A stretch of DNA of 64,000 nt, from the NCBI GenBank assembly GCA_047967505.1, contig CM106540.1, one strand, 5' to 3'. The notes beneath the pieces are model-generated. The model saw only the letters and a list, made by a program, of their open reading frames with translations. It searched no databases and was not told the origin of the DNA. Source of the stretch: Dipteris shenzhenensis (taxonomy: Eukaryota > Polypodiophyta > Polypodiopsida > Gleicheniales). Position numbers and translations under genes: made by a program. Shown here piece after piece: positions 11,828-24,350 of this stretch (the stretch's first letter is position 1; each line of letters opens with the position of its first letter).

Positions 11828-13723
11828 ATGCGATATGGCAGCCACGTGCCCGGAACCGATGGCCCAGATGGACCCCCCCCTCCATCAGCCTATCGCGTAA
11901 CATTGACAGAGCACCAGGTCTCCTTGGTGAAGCAGGCCGCCACGGACTTCTCCCAGACATCCGTCTATGGGAGAGTCATTGGCTACTCCCCTTCACGAGC
12001 AGACATCAGGGACTCGTTGCAGTCCACCCTCTACCTCGAGGACAATCACATCGAGGAGGTTGCACTCATGGGACGTGGCATCTTCTGGCTCAAGCTCTCC
12101 TCAGCACAGGCTGCGAGCGATATGGTCAGGCGATCCCCTACTTCTGTGGGTGGGAAGATCATCCTCATGGTCCCATGGTACAGGGGTTTCAGTGTAGTGG
12201 ACTTCGATGCCCGCTTTCGCATTCCTCGCCATCCAGTTACTCTTATCTTCCCAGGTCTCGCAACCGAGCTTCGCCCGATCATCAAGGACCTGGGGGCGCA
12301 CTTTGGTTGGCCTATGCAGGACACCTACATTGATGCAGCGGTAGCCCAAGGGGTGCCACGTGTCAAAGTGGCAGTCCTCGATCCACAGAGCATCCCCTCG
12401 GAGTTTGAGATCGAGACAGACACAAGTGTGGTGACACAGCGCATTCTGGTTACTGGTCGCCCAAATCAGTGTCTGAGATGCCATGGCTTCGAGCACCAGG
12501 CACGCTCATGTCCTCGCTTCACGGGTATAAAACCTCAGAAGGCCCCCATTCAGGCAACTCAGGATCCCCCCCACCAATCAGCGACATCCCCTCCCGAAGG
12601 GGAAGGCTGGACGGAGGTCAAAAGAAAACGGAAGGGAAACAAAGTAGGACCCAAAAAACCTACTCCTCTACAGCAAGAGCCCCCCCCCGGTGGTCCCTAC
12701 TCATCAGTAGCCTGATAAGGGGAAGGAGAAGGGAAAGGAGAAGATCAGCCAGCCTCCTCCTCCTCATCCTTCACCCCGCCCTCCTCCCCCTCCCCCCTCC
12801 TCCTCGATTCTTCGACCCCTACCCCCTCTAGGATCCCCCCCCGCACCGGTGGTTTCCACTCCACTTTCTTCCTCGAGCATGATCCAGAGGGATCTCCCCC
12901 CTCCACCTAAGCCACCTGTAGCCCCGAAGCCAGCACAGACCTCACCCGCACCTATCCCTCCTGGCCCGGCGGAGGGGAGAGGCCCTTCCCCGCAGGTGGC
13001 CAGCACCCCTCTCTCTGGCTCAGACTCCTCATCTTCGTCCCCACGGCCAAGGGCTGCTCCTAGAGCTCTTCCATTAGAGTTTTATCGAGCAGGTCCTTGG
13101 GATTATTTGGATGCAGTGGGTATTGGCTCTTTCCCTGCATGCCTAGACATTAGCATCTTCTTCCTCCGCAAGGGGGCAGAGGGGAAGGTGTCCCCATCCT
13201 TGCCCCACACGATGGTCCTAGCTATTCCTTCACTATCTCCAGTGAAGGGAATGAGCAATGGACGAATGAAAATGTTTGGGAGACAATACGAGATCAGTCC
13301 CAGGAGCAGGTGTAGGACTAGATGGGTAGCAAAGCAGCGGAGCTTCTGCAGCAGCAGTGGCAGGAGGGTGATGTTCATCTGCGATGGCACCACAGCGCCA
13401 AACGTTTCCGTCTCCTAGTCATTATTCGGCCACCTCTGGAGTGGGCCTACGCGGAAGGGCTCCGCCCGTGGAGGACCTCAGAGGTAGCAGGCTTCTACAG
13501 TATTTCCCTGGCAGAGGCATTGAGCTGGTTAGAGAGAGCCTACCACCACGGGACGAAGGGCCTCTCCCCTCTGCTGAAGGTTTTAGAGGATGGGTCCGAT
13601 GATCCGGCCTCTCCTTCGAAACCCTCACAAAAGCGCCTTCGTCTCCACACTGGAGATTCTCCGACCACTTTGACATCGACCGCAAGTAGACAGCTGTTTG
13701 TGGCCCACCTTTCCTCCTCATGA
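11828..13723 (+). pseudogene. LINE A ORF1 (nucleic-acid-binding, CCHC), frameshifted
   Basis: The first open stretch (11828-12715, 295 codons) has an N-terminal domain of the DUF4283 type found in plant LINE ORF1 proteins, then a zinc knuckle CLRCHGFEHQARSC (Cx2Cx4Hx4C) at about residues 216-229. ORF1 proteins of L1 elements bind element RNA and form the RNP. After 12715 the reading continues in other frames: a Pro/Ser-rich linker (about 12849-13080), then a C-terminal segment that ends in frame at 13723. At least two frameshifts are therefore needed. The final TGA (13721-13723) overlaps the ORF2 ATG at 13720. Start choice: the ATG at 11828 follows the polypyrimidine block and gives the full N-terminal domain. 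Confidence 0.8.
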
Positions 13724-16700
13724 GTATACGCATTATCTCTTGGAACGTCAACGGGTTCCACTCATCAGGAACCCACGGCCCCAGGAAGATGGTGCTCAGA
13801 CAGGAGCTCCAGCCAGCCTTGGTGGAAGGGTAGATGTGCTCCTACTACAAGAACATAAGCTTTCGGCTTCTTAGACCAGTATTTGTGGGAAGGTCCTCAC
13901 AGGACGCTCCCACACATACTGGGAACCTTCGATTGGCGAGCAGGGGAGGAGCGAGGGTGTCTGTACCTCCATCAACGCTTCTCTAGTTCAGCATGTGTGT
14001 GGTTTTGGCACTCTGATCCCAAGACGTGCGCTTTGAGTGGGCTTGCATATTGAGGGATCCCGTATCGGCATCCTCAATATCTATGCCCCGACCGATCTCA
14101 GACAGAGAGCCGTTTTTTGGAGGTCCTTGACAGACTTGTTGCCAGAGATGGACTCTTGGATTGTAGGAGGGAACGTCAACAACCTTGAGACCCTAGAGGA
14201 TCAACAGGGACGGGGCCCAGAGTTCCTCGGTATAGCTCAGGCAAAGCAAGCAGATTGGGACTCCTTCCTCTTCATAGTGGGAGGTGGGGACAGCTGGAGG
14301 GAGCCTTCCTTTTGCAGATGGTCAGGGAGTCTGGACTTCTCTTGGGGATACAGGAGGGAGGGAGGTAGACTTCTAGAGCGGCTGGACCGTTTCTATGTCA
14401 GCGATTGGGCGCTTGGCAGAGGCGGAGAGTCAGGAGTGGTTCCAAGGACGACACTCTCAGACCATGCCCCAGTCATCCTAGTCCTAGACTCAGCCTCTCA
14501 CTCCTCACCTCCATGCTCATGCCGGATCCCAGACTCCATCTACTCCAGAGCAGCGGTTCACAGTAGATAGTGGACCTATGGGAGCAAGATTGGGACCCCA
14601 CCAGGGATATGGCAGCACAGGTAGCTCAGTAAGTCTAGCCTCATCTGTCAGCAGGAGGCGATTCAGGTCAGGCAGCAGTGTTGGGCGAGGGAGAGGGTTC
14701 TCAGACGTGATCTCGCCTCGATTCAGCAGACGCAGCAGTCTTCTCCAGGCTCTAAGGAGCTCAGACAGCAGGAGATTCGGGCCCGAGCCATGCTAGAGGA
14801 GATCACCCAGCGTCGCTCAGAGTTCTCATTTCATGCTTCCAAGTCCTTCTGGGCTAGGAAAGGCGACATGATGTGCAGAGAGTTCTTCAGGACTCATGGA
14901 CAGAGGTCAGCAGGGGAACAGCTCCGCTCCCTTAGGGCGCAGGATGGTAGTGTCAGGACAGATCCAGACGAGGTCCAGGACTTGGCGACAGATTTTTACA
15001 GATCATTGTTCCAGCAGAAGCCCCCAGACCCTCGTGGCCACCTATGCAGGGAGGAGGTGTGGAGATCTACACCGCGACTCATGCAGCCTAGCATGAGTGA
15101 TGCCCTTCTCGCACCTTTCACCGTGGTAGAGATGTAGGATGCGGTGAGCGCTATTGATAGGCAGAAATGCCCAAGTGAGGACGGCCTCTCCAGAGCTTTC
15201 TTCACCATCTTTTGGGAGCAAATCCACCGTCCCTTGCTCGCAGCCTTTCAGCATATCTTCTCCAGCGGGGCAGATGCCAGAGAGCCTTGCGACAGGCCTG
15301 ATTTGCCTCATCTCCAAAGGGGGGACCGTCAGGAGATTAGACAGTGGCGCCCTATCACCCTCCTCCTGATCGCCTACAAAATCCTCGCCAAGATGATCAG
15401 TAGGACACCCAGACTGGTTTTGTCCAAGATCGCAGCATTTTGGACAACATCTTCACTTTCTCAGAGGCGACGGAATGGGCCCAGCACAGTGGCCAGCACC
15501 TTGCCATACTCCTTCTCAACTTTGAGAAGGCGTACGATAGGGTCGATTGGTCCTTCTTGGAAGGTACACTTTCTCGGTTCGGTTTCCCGGACGAGTGGAT
15601 CAGAGGTATTGCTAGCCTTTATAGGTCGGCCTCCAGTCGGGTTATCATCAGCGGCAAGATGGGGGAGAGATTCACACTCGAGCGCTCGGTGCATCAGGGC
15701 TGTCCGTTAGCACCCTACCTCTTCCTATTTTTTGTGAAGGCCATGACCCACTTCCTTCGAGCCTGTACCACTGGTCTTCGTGGGACGCGTCTCCCTATTC
15801 AAGATGATGCAGAACTTCTGGACTCCGAGTATGCAGACGACATAGCCCTATGTGTGCAAGGTGATGTCGAGTCACTGGAGCGAGTGAGACTGTCCCTAGA
15901 GATTTTTTGCCTTGTGGCTGGGGCGAAAATCAATTGGCATAAGTTGGTTTTCTTACGGATCCGGGAGCCAGCTCACAGTGGGGTATTTTCCTGGGGTTTC
16001 ACTGGATCCCTAAAGGACAGACGACATGTTACCTGGGATTCTAGGTAGGCTTGGACATCACGCCAGCTCAGCAGTTCTTGCCGGTCCTAGCCTCCATACA
16101 ACAGAAGCTTGCTTTCTGGAGCACGGCTCGGCTTTCCTTGGCAGGCAGGGCCCTTGTGGTCAACTAGGTCCTTCTTGCCACTGCTTGGTATGTGGCCTCT
16201 TGCTGGTGTTTCTCGAGATCATGTGTAGCCCAGCTGAGGAGACTGGTGCGAAACTTCCTATGGTCTGGTTCCAACGGTTCCGGCACCACCAGAGCCAGGG
16301 TCGCCTCGCAGACGGTCATTCTCCCCCAGACAGAGGGCGACCTCGGCATCATAGATCCAGAACTGCAGAGTTAGGCACTTCTTGGCAAGTTAGTCATCCG
16401 CAGTCTGACCCCAGGAGGGCAGACATGAAAGCTCTTGCTACAGCATGGTCTCAGTGCGTGTACCTCCCAGAGAGGGGGTGTTTGGCAGCCTTGTATCCGA
16501 TGGATCTTCACTTCTGCCCCTTTGACTCAGCCCCATTCCCCCTTCCTCCGTAGCCTCGTCTCGGTCTGGAGGAAGTTGCGACATAGCCTCTCCTAGGTTC
16601 CTCCTAACTGCCGAGAGGAGATAGACAGACAGCCCTTGATCTGGAGCAGCCAGGTGACAGATGTTACAGGTCGCCAGCTTGGAGAGAGATCCCATATCCC

Positions 16701-18060
16701 CTGGGCGCTCTGGGCACGTGGGCCCGCGCACTCGCTCCAGGTTTAGAGGGATGTCTACAGCTAGCTGAGCCCAGGCGAGCTAGCAGTAGCAGTAGGTACG
16801 GCACATGCAATCCAGGCTCGACGAGCGGAGATTGCTGCTGCCATTCCTGCAGGTTGGAGGATTCCCATAGTCACCGGACAGCTCTTCTCAGGAGATGAGA
16901 GGTGGCTAGGACAGTTCACTCCACAAGGCATTCCTTTGGTGGTTGCAGGCCTTTTCTTGGACTCCTCGGTACACTTCTTCTCTGTCATCGATGATAGTTG
17001 CCTATAGAGCAGAGAGGCTGTGATCGACCCCCAGCTTCCCTAACAGCGCCTTCGCATTGTAGGGCTACAAGGGAAGACGTGGCATATAGACCCTCTGATT
17101 ATGCAGGACTAGGATTGGAGACTCTGGATATGGGAGGGCCGTTCCTTGACAGAGGTGGAGTGGGACCCAAGGGAGTGGTGCTCGCCACCAGCGGAGACCT
17201 CAGAGAACCCTACCCCTTTCTTCTCTTACAGTGCGTGCATGGGTAGGCATGCTCTTGGGGCTCTCCAACGTGGGCTACCCACACAGGCACATAGTTGGTA
17301 TGCCCAGGGGATATCTTTGGTCTTTCGTCGCACTTTCTAGAAGACTCTTTGGGCTAGCTGGCGACCGAGGAAGATCTCCTACTTCCTTTGGATGGTGGCA
17401 CACAAGGGGCTACCAGTTGGCAGCTGGCTGAGGCAGATGGGGCAGGAGGGGCATTGCCAAATGTGCTTTCAGGAGGAGGAGTCCCTGAAGCACTACCTTT
17501 GGAGCTACTCGCATGCACAGACGATTTGGAAGGGAGTCATGGGGATCTTAGCAAGGGCTGCACCTGAGCTAGGACCGATCACTTGGGGAGCCATTTGCTA
17601 GTGTAGCACTGAGATGGGACATCACTTGGCTTATGAGTTCTCAAGACAAGATCCCGTCTTTTTCATCACGCAGGCCACCTAGGCATACATGGACAGCTTC
17701 CCTTGGCATCTGACAGAGACAGATGCAAGAGCGATGCCTCGGCACGCAGTTTGGGAGATCATAGGGAGCATTGCAGGCTAGCATATCTGGACTTCCAGAT
17801 GCGCGCAGACTGTAGGAACTCAGACTTCTTCTGCTACCCAGACCCTAGCAGACATTTGGAGCACGATCGTTCACATGCTCAAGGGTTAGTGGGATCAGAT
17901 TCAGGGGGAGTCCTGGGCGGGGGAAGGAAAAGAGACGACGCTTCCTTCGCAACTAGGACCACTGGGAGTTGTTCTTCCAGCACTCTACTCAGAGTCTTCA
18001 GTGGCATTATGCCCCTCCACCGTGGCTGTTTGTCCACTCTCCGATGATTATGCCCTGAGA
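13720..18060 (+). pseudogene. LINE A ORF2 (endonuclease, reverse transcriptase, zf-RVT), broken
   Basis: ORF2 nicks target DNA and reverse-transcribes the element RNA. It opens MSIRIISWNVNGFHS at 13720, with the endonuclease signatures WNVNG and LLLQEHKL (about 13838), then NIYAP (about 14073), GGNVNN (14166-14177) and SDHAPV (about 14457). A stop at 13831 and several frameshifts follow. The reverse transcriptase shows RQWRPITLL (about 15335), FEKAYDRVDWSF (about 15520), HQGCPLAPYLF (about 15690) and the catalytic YADD (15830-15841). A C-terminal zf-RVT-like stretch (HKGLPVGSWLRQMG, CQMCFQEEESLKHYLW) lies at about 17395-17510. In the endonuclease GGDFN motif the Asp is Asn (AAC at 14172). Inactive; the class assignment is firm. 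Confidence 0.87.
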
Positions 18061-18149
18061 GACTTGTATTTAGCATTTTGACTCCTCGGGCTGAATCCGT
18101 TTTGTGATTGCATCTCCAACAAGTACCAGGTTCACTTAGCACATGTAGT

Positions 18150-20900
18150 CTGGAATTGAGGGGAGCTTCCAAAATCCACAATCTTCATTCACAAGGAAAG
18201 AAGCACCTCGAGCTTTGGGTAGAAGGATCCTTGTATCCTTTAGATCGTGCCAACCAAAAGAGCCCTCCTTTCCATACAATGCATGAGCTCGTTCAGTTTG
18301 TTGGAAATGGACATGCGGGGTTGCTTGGTTATTGCAATAGGTTAAACAATGCTCAGTCAATGGCTATGCAAGCAAGCGAGATACGCAGAGCCCAAGTAGA
18401 GATGCTAGCACATTTACAAAATAGCACTATTGTTGCAATGCATAACTCTATGCAGGATCTTCAAAGGAAGAACTAGGATCTTCATGATAAAGCCAAAGCA
18501 TTGAACTTGGAGTGAAATGCATTGGACTTGGAGCGACATAAATTAGAAGAGTCACTCTGTAAGCTAGCTGAGTCCAAAAAAGTCTTGGAAAGATCTATAT
18601 ACAATCAAGTTCAACAAGCCGTAGAGAAGGAACGAGAGAAGGTAGAAGAACGAGTGCAAAAGATGAAAGAAACACCTTTGGGATTGAAGGATAGGAAAAA
18701 AAGGTATTTACATAACAAGGATGCATTGGCACATGTGCAAAGCGTCCATAAAAAATAGCATCGCATAAGGCAATTTGGGCCTATCAGCGCATCTAATAAG
18801 GACCGTAATGCATCCACTAGTGGTGCTAGAAAGAGGAGAGTCCGGGCTACAAGGTTGGTTATCACAATGAAATTACACTCTTTCGTGCTACATTGTTTGT
18901 GACTAAGTTTTCTTGTGTTCTTGTTTAGAAACTTCATGGAAGATGTGATGGGAAGAACGGACGGGGATGATATTGACTGTTCATATGCTGTAGCTAGTTT
19001 ATTGAAGTCAAGCAATGTCATTGGGATACTAAGGGACTCAAGACAAAAGTGCCTACATGTGCAAATTGCTGAAGAGGTGATGAAGGGATTCAAGGATATT
19101 GTGGATGCAAAGGAGATGCTTGCATCTTGTGATACTGCACGTGTAAGTCATGAAGCTTACACATCTATTTTCAAAATCTTCAAGTCTGCTAATTTGTGAA
19201 AGTATAAGAAGTTTGTAGTGCCCCTACCCACACCTTGGTCTATGAGATATGCACGGCGAGAAACAAACCAACATGCAAGAGAAATGCTTGGAGGGTACCA
19301 TCGCATAAGGGGCACAATGACTTGGAAGACTAAAAAGAAATCTGGCTTGCAAACCTTTGAGATGAATGCTTTCAACAATGTCTACTTAGATGTTGAGAAA
19401 CTACAACAAACAATGGTCAAATTCTATGGCATGAGAGAAGATGGTAAGAGGAAATCCATTATAGCATTGCACTTTACTTAGTTCATTTCCTATATCATGT
19501 TTATCCTAACGATTTCTCTCCTTTGTTGTACAGATTGCAATGGAAAGCTCATATATGTCATCAAAATGGATGAAGCTTAATTGGTGAAAGAACACAAGTT
19601 AGAGAGAGTGAGCATCTACATTATGAATAAAGGCTTAGCCTTTGTTCAAGGGAACAAGGAAGTAGAGCAAGATTTCTCAGTGCAATCAGAGAAAGATATA
19701 TGGTGGCTTGCAGCATTATAAACTCCAAAAGAATGCCATGAGACACTGAAGTGGGACTAGATAGAATAGAAATCCCATCAATGATCTGAAGACAAGAGGA
19801 AGGAAAAACATTGATAGTCGATGGCCATGAAACATTTCGAGTTGAATGGCATCTTGCTAGTGATTTGAAAACCTCAAGTGCTTGCATGGTTGTGATATAG
19901 GCGCAAATGCAATGAACACATGCCTTTATTGCATGTGTTTGCAACTTAAGCAAAAGGCTGGCTTACAATGGGAGAATGACATTCTATCTTGCAACCAAAC
20001 GCAAGCTCCCAATCATGATAAAGGATCCAAAGTCTTGCCCATACCACTTGAGAGAGTACACATATGTACTTTACATGCAAAATTATGCGTACTTGATAAG
20101 TTATTGTATTTGCATCGTGTTTATGCTTGGAATTTAATTCCACAAGAAGTATCCACATGGCGCATTGCAGAAGCTGAGAAGTTGCTGTCAGAGATGGGAT
20201 TCCATGGAGGACATGTCAAACTTAAGGAGGATAAGAAAATGTATGGGGCAACACAGAATCTTTCTCAAAAGTGTCCATGGGTGGAGGGAAGGCAAGGAGA
20301 TTTCTATCGAACCACAATCTCAACAAAGACAAACATACAATTTCTCAAAGCAGTTTGGGTTGGGAATACTAGAAAGCATTGTGTGAATGCATGACTAATA
20401 AGGCTTCTCATCCTCAAGTAGCAACTTTGAGAGCTAAAGTATGGACAAAGGTAGATGAATTGATAAATTTGCTTTGCCAGGTTCAAATCAATGAGATGTG
20501 TTATGAAAGGTTTAGGATGCCTATGAAAGAGTTTATGCAATTAATTGTGAAAGCATGGGAGGAGTCACACATTATGCATTAGATGGTTATCTTGGCACCA
20601 CCGTAATATATAGCACTTGCTTTATAAATAGTTTTTGTTTGCTGAAATGATTCTCATCATGTTTACAGCATATTCTCTATGCATACAGACCATGGTTTGT
20701 ACAAAATTGAGGCCCTTTGTCCATTTGGAATACACAAGGCATGGAGAAGTCGCACTATAAAGCCAAGGCAGCCTACTTCAAGAACTCAAGGCATGGTGGT
20801 GGTGTCAAAAAAACATAAGATGTCCCTAAGGCATATGTGGTGTCGAATGCTGATGAAGGGACTAATCTATAATCTTGGATCCAACCAGTGATCTGCATCA
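18150..20900 (+). pseudogene. Unrecognised intron-bearing coding remnant, copy 1 of the 'HYM/MEKSHY' family
   Basis: I do not recognise a named family. Coding-like stretches, broken by introns, stops and frameshifts, run: Gln/Asn-rich and coiled-coil-like (18282-18476, 18522-18755); a segment with VSHEAYTSIFKIFKSANL (about 19144-19197), one stop, then VVPLPTPWSMRYARRE and AFNNVYLDVEKLQQTMVKFY (to about 19431); EHKLERVSIYIMNKGLAFVQ (about 19590); a Cys/His-rich part with CLYCMC (about 19936) and HICTLHAKLCVLDKLL (about 20058); VWTKVDELINLL (about 20440); HIMHYM-like text near 20566-20590; then GMEKSHYKAK (20738-20767) and SRHGGG (20786-20803). Intron-like acceptors precede several stretches (for example tgttgtacag at about 19531). 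Copy 2 lies on the minus strand at 32.87-33.64 kb. A host multigene family or intron-bearing transposon gene are both possible. Confidence 0.55.
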
Positions 20901-20903
20901 AGT

Positions 20904-21235
20904 ATGGACTATAATATTCAACATTATGCTTGCTACTCATACCTTCACATTAATTCAAAATCAGGAACATGATTAAGCAAAGGCATCAGAACTTGTAAAA
21001 TTAGTTCAAATTGTATCAAAGAATAGAAGGCATAGTGCTTGGAGAGCATCCATAGGGAGTCAAGGAGTCACACGTTGGTTGAAATCTAGAGTGAGAGAAG
21101 CAAGCATATGGGTCCAACCAGCAACGGAAGCTATGGTGTAATTGTATACAAATATGAAATAAATATATTGCTTATTTTGACCATAGTTTGTGTACTCACT
21201 CTTGAACATCTTGCTTATTTTGACCACAATTTTAT
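20904..21235. other. No gene seen
   Basis: Non-coding sequence after the unidentified gene remnant. A weak continuation of its coding pattern near 21030-21110 cannot be excluded. Confidence 0.35.
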
Positions 21236-21239
21236 ACTC

Positions 21240-21480
21240 TCTTGGAGTCCAAGGTTTGTGTGAGGTAACGACATTGGGGAAGGTGGGGACATGGTGAAGG
21301 AGGTGGAAGATAAGGGAGGGGCACGGGGCAGGGCAAGGGGAGGGGTGGAGTGGCAGTAAGGGTGGGGGGAGGGGGGGGATGGGGGGTATGGGGGAGGGTG
21401 ACGAGTGTGGGCGAGGCAAGTAGGGGGGAGAGAAACGAGGGTGGGGGGGGTTGGAGGAGTTAGGGCGGGGGCGAGACGGG
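21240..21480 (+). repeat. G-rich tract with long G runs (G-quadruplex potential)
   Basis: The plus strand is dominated by G with little C. At about 21359-21397 several runs of four or more G are separated by one to three bases (ggtggggggaggggggggat, then ggggggtat and gggggag), meeting a simple quadruplex pattern. The minus-strand Pro-rich open frame here is a composition by-product. Confidence 0.8.
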
Positions 21481-21707
21481 CACGATGAAACCCTAAATGT
21501 AATTAAAAGGGGTGTCAAAAGATGATGGGCCTATATAAAACGTTTTTAAAAACATAACTCTCATTAATCAATGGCACGATTAAAGAACACTGCTAAACCC
21601 ACAGGACGATGCCTCCACCCTTCCTCCTCTAACTCCACCACCTCCATGGCATTTGCACACATGAACCTATCTGGGTGTGTGCATGTGCGCGTGCCTTTAT
21701 CTCTCTT

Positions 21708-21765
21708 TATACACACACACACACACACATTTATATATATATTTATATCTATATGTATATTGTAT
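21708..21765. repeat. (AC)n microsatellite followed by an AT-rich run
   Basis: An AC dinucleotide run (about 21710-21729) passes into tatatat-type sequence up to about 21765. Confidence 0.9.
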
Positions 21766-22084
21766 TTCTATCTCTTCCTCTTACCCTCCTCTGACTCTCT
21801 CTTTCTCTATCTCACTAAAGTGCCTTTAACCCTTCCTTGGTTGGTATGTTTAATGTGGCACATGGAGAAGATACAAGCCATCCTTGTCCACTATGCATGC
21901 AAATGAGAGTACCACCCAGAATCACCAAATAAGGGAATTCTATGATCCTACAGATTGCCCAAAAATCAAAAAATAAGAAAATTCACCCTTGGAGAACCCT
22001 CGAATGAAAAATAGGCACTAAAAGAAATTGAGCATTCAGTTGCACACTTTTATAGTTAGCTATAATTAAATCCCATGGTGGGGA

Positions 22085-22086
<2 letters not shown>

Positions 22087-22121
<35 letters not shown>

Positions 22122-22141
22122 AAGAGAGAGAGGGAGGGAGA

Positions 22142-22208
<67 letters not shown>
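22087..22208. repeat. (GA)n microsatellite, interrupted
   Basis: About 120 bases of GA dinucleotides with a few aaag, ggga and gata interruptions. Confidence 0.97.
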
Positions 22209-22210
<2 letters not shown>

Positions 22211-22211
22211 A

Positions 22212-22335
22212 TTGTGCAATAGAATGCTATTTGGGGGGTTGGGAATTTCCCAACCCACCAAATCGCACTCTAGTGCACAATTCTTTAATTGTATATTTGG
22301 TAGGCAAGGGGTAGCGAAAATAGAGTTAAAGGCAT

Positions 22336-22367
<32 letters not shown>

Positions 22368-22903
22368 AGGAGGGAGGGAGGAGATTGGTATAAATAAGAA
22401 TTATTTGTATTTCCAACTCTTCTTATCATAACACATAAAAGAGAATAAAGCCTACTTGATTATTCTTGTTTCTCTCTCCACTTTTTATCATGACACATAA
22501 GGGAGGGTAAGCCTCACTTTCTAATTACGATTTCTCCTCTCCTCCCTTCATTGATAGAATGTGCGATAGAATGTGATCTATTTAGTTAGGAAAATTCTTA
22601 CCCTCAAATATGCATTCTGTTGCACATTTATTGATATATTGGTTATGGAGTCTAGGGTTGTGGAGGGAAGGAGGGGGGGGAGAGTAGAGAGAGAGAGTGC
22701 AAAAGAGACTTTTTGGGAAGGGCGGGGGGAGAGAGAGAGAGCTAAGGTTACATTTTTTTTAAAATGTGGAATAGAATGTGATATGAGGGGTTGTGAAAAT
22801 CCCAACCCTCAAATACACAATCTTTTGCACGTTTTTTAATCTGTTGATTTTGGAGCCTAGGATTGTTGAGGGAAAGTAGGGAGGGAGGGGATGGAGAGAG
22901 AGG

Positions 22904-22946
<43 letters not shown>

Positions 22947-23043
22947 AGGGAGGGAGGGAGGGAGGGAGGGAAGGAGAGAGAGAGAGAGAGAGAGAGTGTG
23001 TGTGTGTGTGTGTGTGCGTGTGTGTGTGCGCGAGGGAGGGAGG

Positions 23044-23103
<60 letters not shown>

Positions 23104-23310
23104 AACAGGCAAGAGAGACTTTTTGGGAAGAGGGGGGAGAGAGAGAGAGAGAGCTAAGGTTACATTTTTTTTTAAATGTGCGATAGAATGTGATATGAGG
23201 GGTTGTGAAAATCCCAACCCTCAAATACACATTCTTTTGCATGTTTCTTAATCTATTGATTTTGGAGCCTAGGATTGTAGAGGGAAGGGAGGGAGGGGGG
23301 GCAGGGAGGG

Positions 23311-23358
<48 letters not shown>

Positions 23359-23451
23359 GGGGGAGAGGGAGGGAGGAAGGGGAGGTAGGGAGGGAGGGAG
23401 AGAGAGAGAGAGAGAGAGAGGTAGACAGACCTTCCTGAAAAGAAGTAGGGG

Positions 23452-23503
<52 letters not shown>

Positions 23504-23764
23504 CTTTGGTTTTGGAGGCTAGGGTCATGGAAAGAAGTAGGGGGGGACAAAGAGAGAGAGAGAGAGAGAGAGAGAGACATTTTTGGAAGGCGGGACATTC
23601 TAAAAAAAAGGCACAACAAAATGCAATATGAGGGGTTGGGCAAATACCAACCCTCAAATGTGCATGCTTGTGCACATTGTTTTTAGAGCCTAGTCTTGTG
23701 GAGGGGAGAGAGAGAGAGAGAGAGAGAGAGAGGCAGAGAGAGTTTGATAGATTGATAGATAGAC

Positions 23765-23800
<36 letters not shown>

Positions 23801-24020
23801 GGATGGATGGATGGATGGATGGATGGATGGATGGATGGATGGATGGATAGAGAGACAGAGAGAGACAAAGAGAGACAGAGAGTTTTGGAAAGGGGGGGAA
23901 GCTAAGATTACATTAAAAAAAAAAGGTGCGACAGAATGCCATATAAGGGGTTGGGCAAAAATCCCAACCCTCAAATGTGCATTCTTCTACACATTTCTTT
24001 TGGAGGCTAGTATTGTGGAG

Positions 24021-24063
<43 letters not shown>

Positions 24064-24223
24064 TTTGGGAAGGGGGGAGGGTAGAGCTAAGATTACTTTT
24101 TTTTTTAAAGGTGCGATAGAATGCCATATGCCCTCAAATGTGCATTCTTTTGCACATTTCTTTTGGAGCCTAGCCTTTTGGAGGGAAGGGGAGGGTGGGG
24201 AAGAGAGGGAGAGGGAGAGGGGG

Positions 24224-24269
<46 letters not shown>

Positions 24270-24304
24270 TAGAGAGAGAGAGAGACTTTTTGAGAAGGCG
24301 GGCA

Positions 24305-24341
<37 letters not shown>

Positions 24342-24350
24342 TTGACCGGT
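22212..24350. repeat. Array of seven short hairpin units embedded in GA tracts
   Basis: A unit of about 65 bases recurs seven times: 22212-22280, 22561-22625, 22765-22830, 23178-23242, 23611-23675, 23926-23992 and 24111-24155. Each begins near gtgcgayagaatg, passes an atatgaggggttgg centre, and returns through ccaaccctcaaat and cattcttttgcac, so left and right halves are approximate reverse complements (arms about 30 bases). Copy 7 has lost its centre. Most units are preceded by 'gctaagrttac' plus a T or A run and followed by 'tttggagcctag', then a GA tract of variable length, so the larger period ranges from about 180 to 450 bases. A GATA/GATG run lies at 23751-23848. Ser/Leu- and Arg/Glu-repeat open frames here are microsatellite translations. 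Confidence 0.85.

Larger units (their letters stand above)
11828..18060 (+). mobile_element. LINE A: near full-length plant L1-type retrotransposon, decayed
   Basis: In order this element carries ORF1 with a CCHC knuckle, an apurinic-type endonuclease, a reverse transcriptase and a zf-RVT C-terminus, the standard layout of plant L1 LINEs. Both ORFs are interrupted by frameshifts and stops, so the copy is not autonomous. The 5' limit is uncertain (the polypyrimidine block may belong to it). The 3' limit is set only by loss of ORF2-like coding text near 18.05 kb; no poly(A) was identified. Its 3' end does not match the tail shared by LINE B and LINE C, so it is a different subfamily. Confidence 0.85.
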
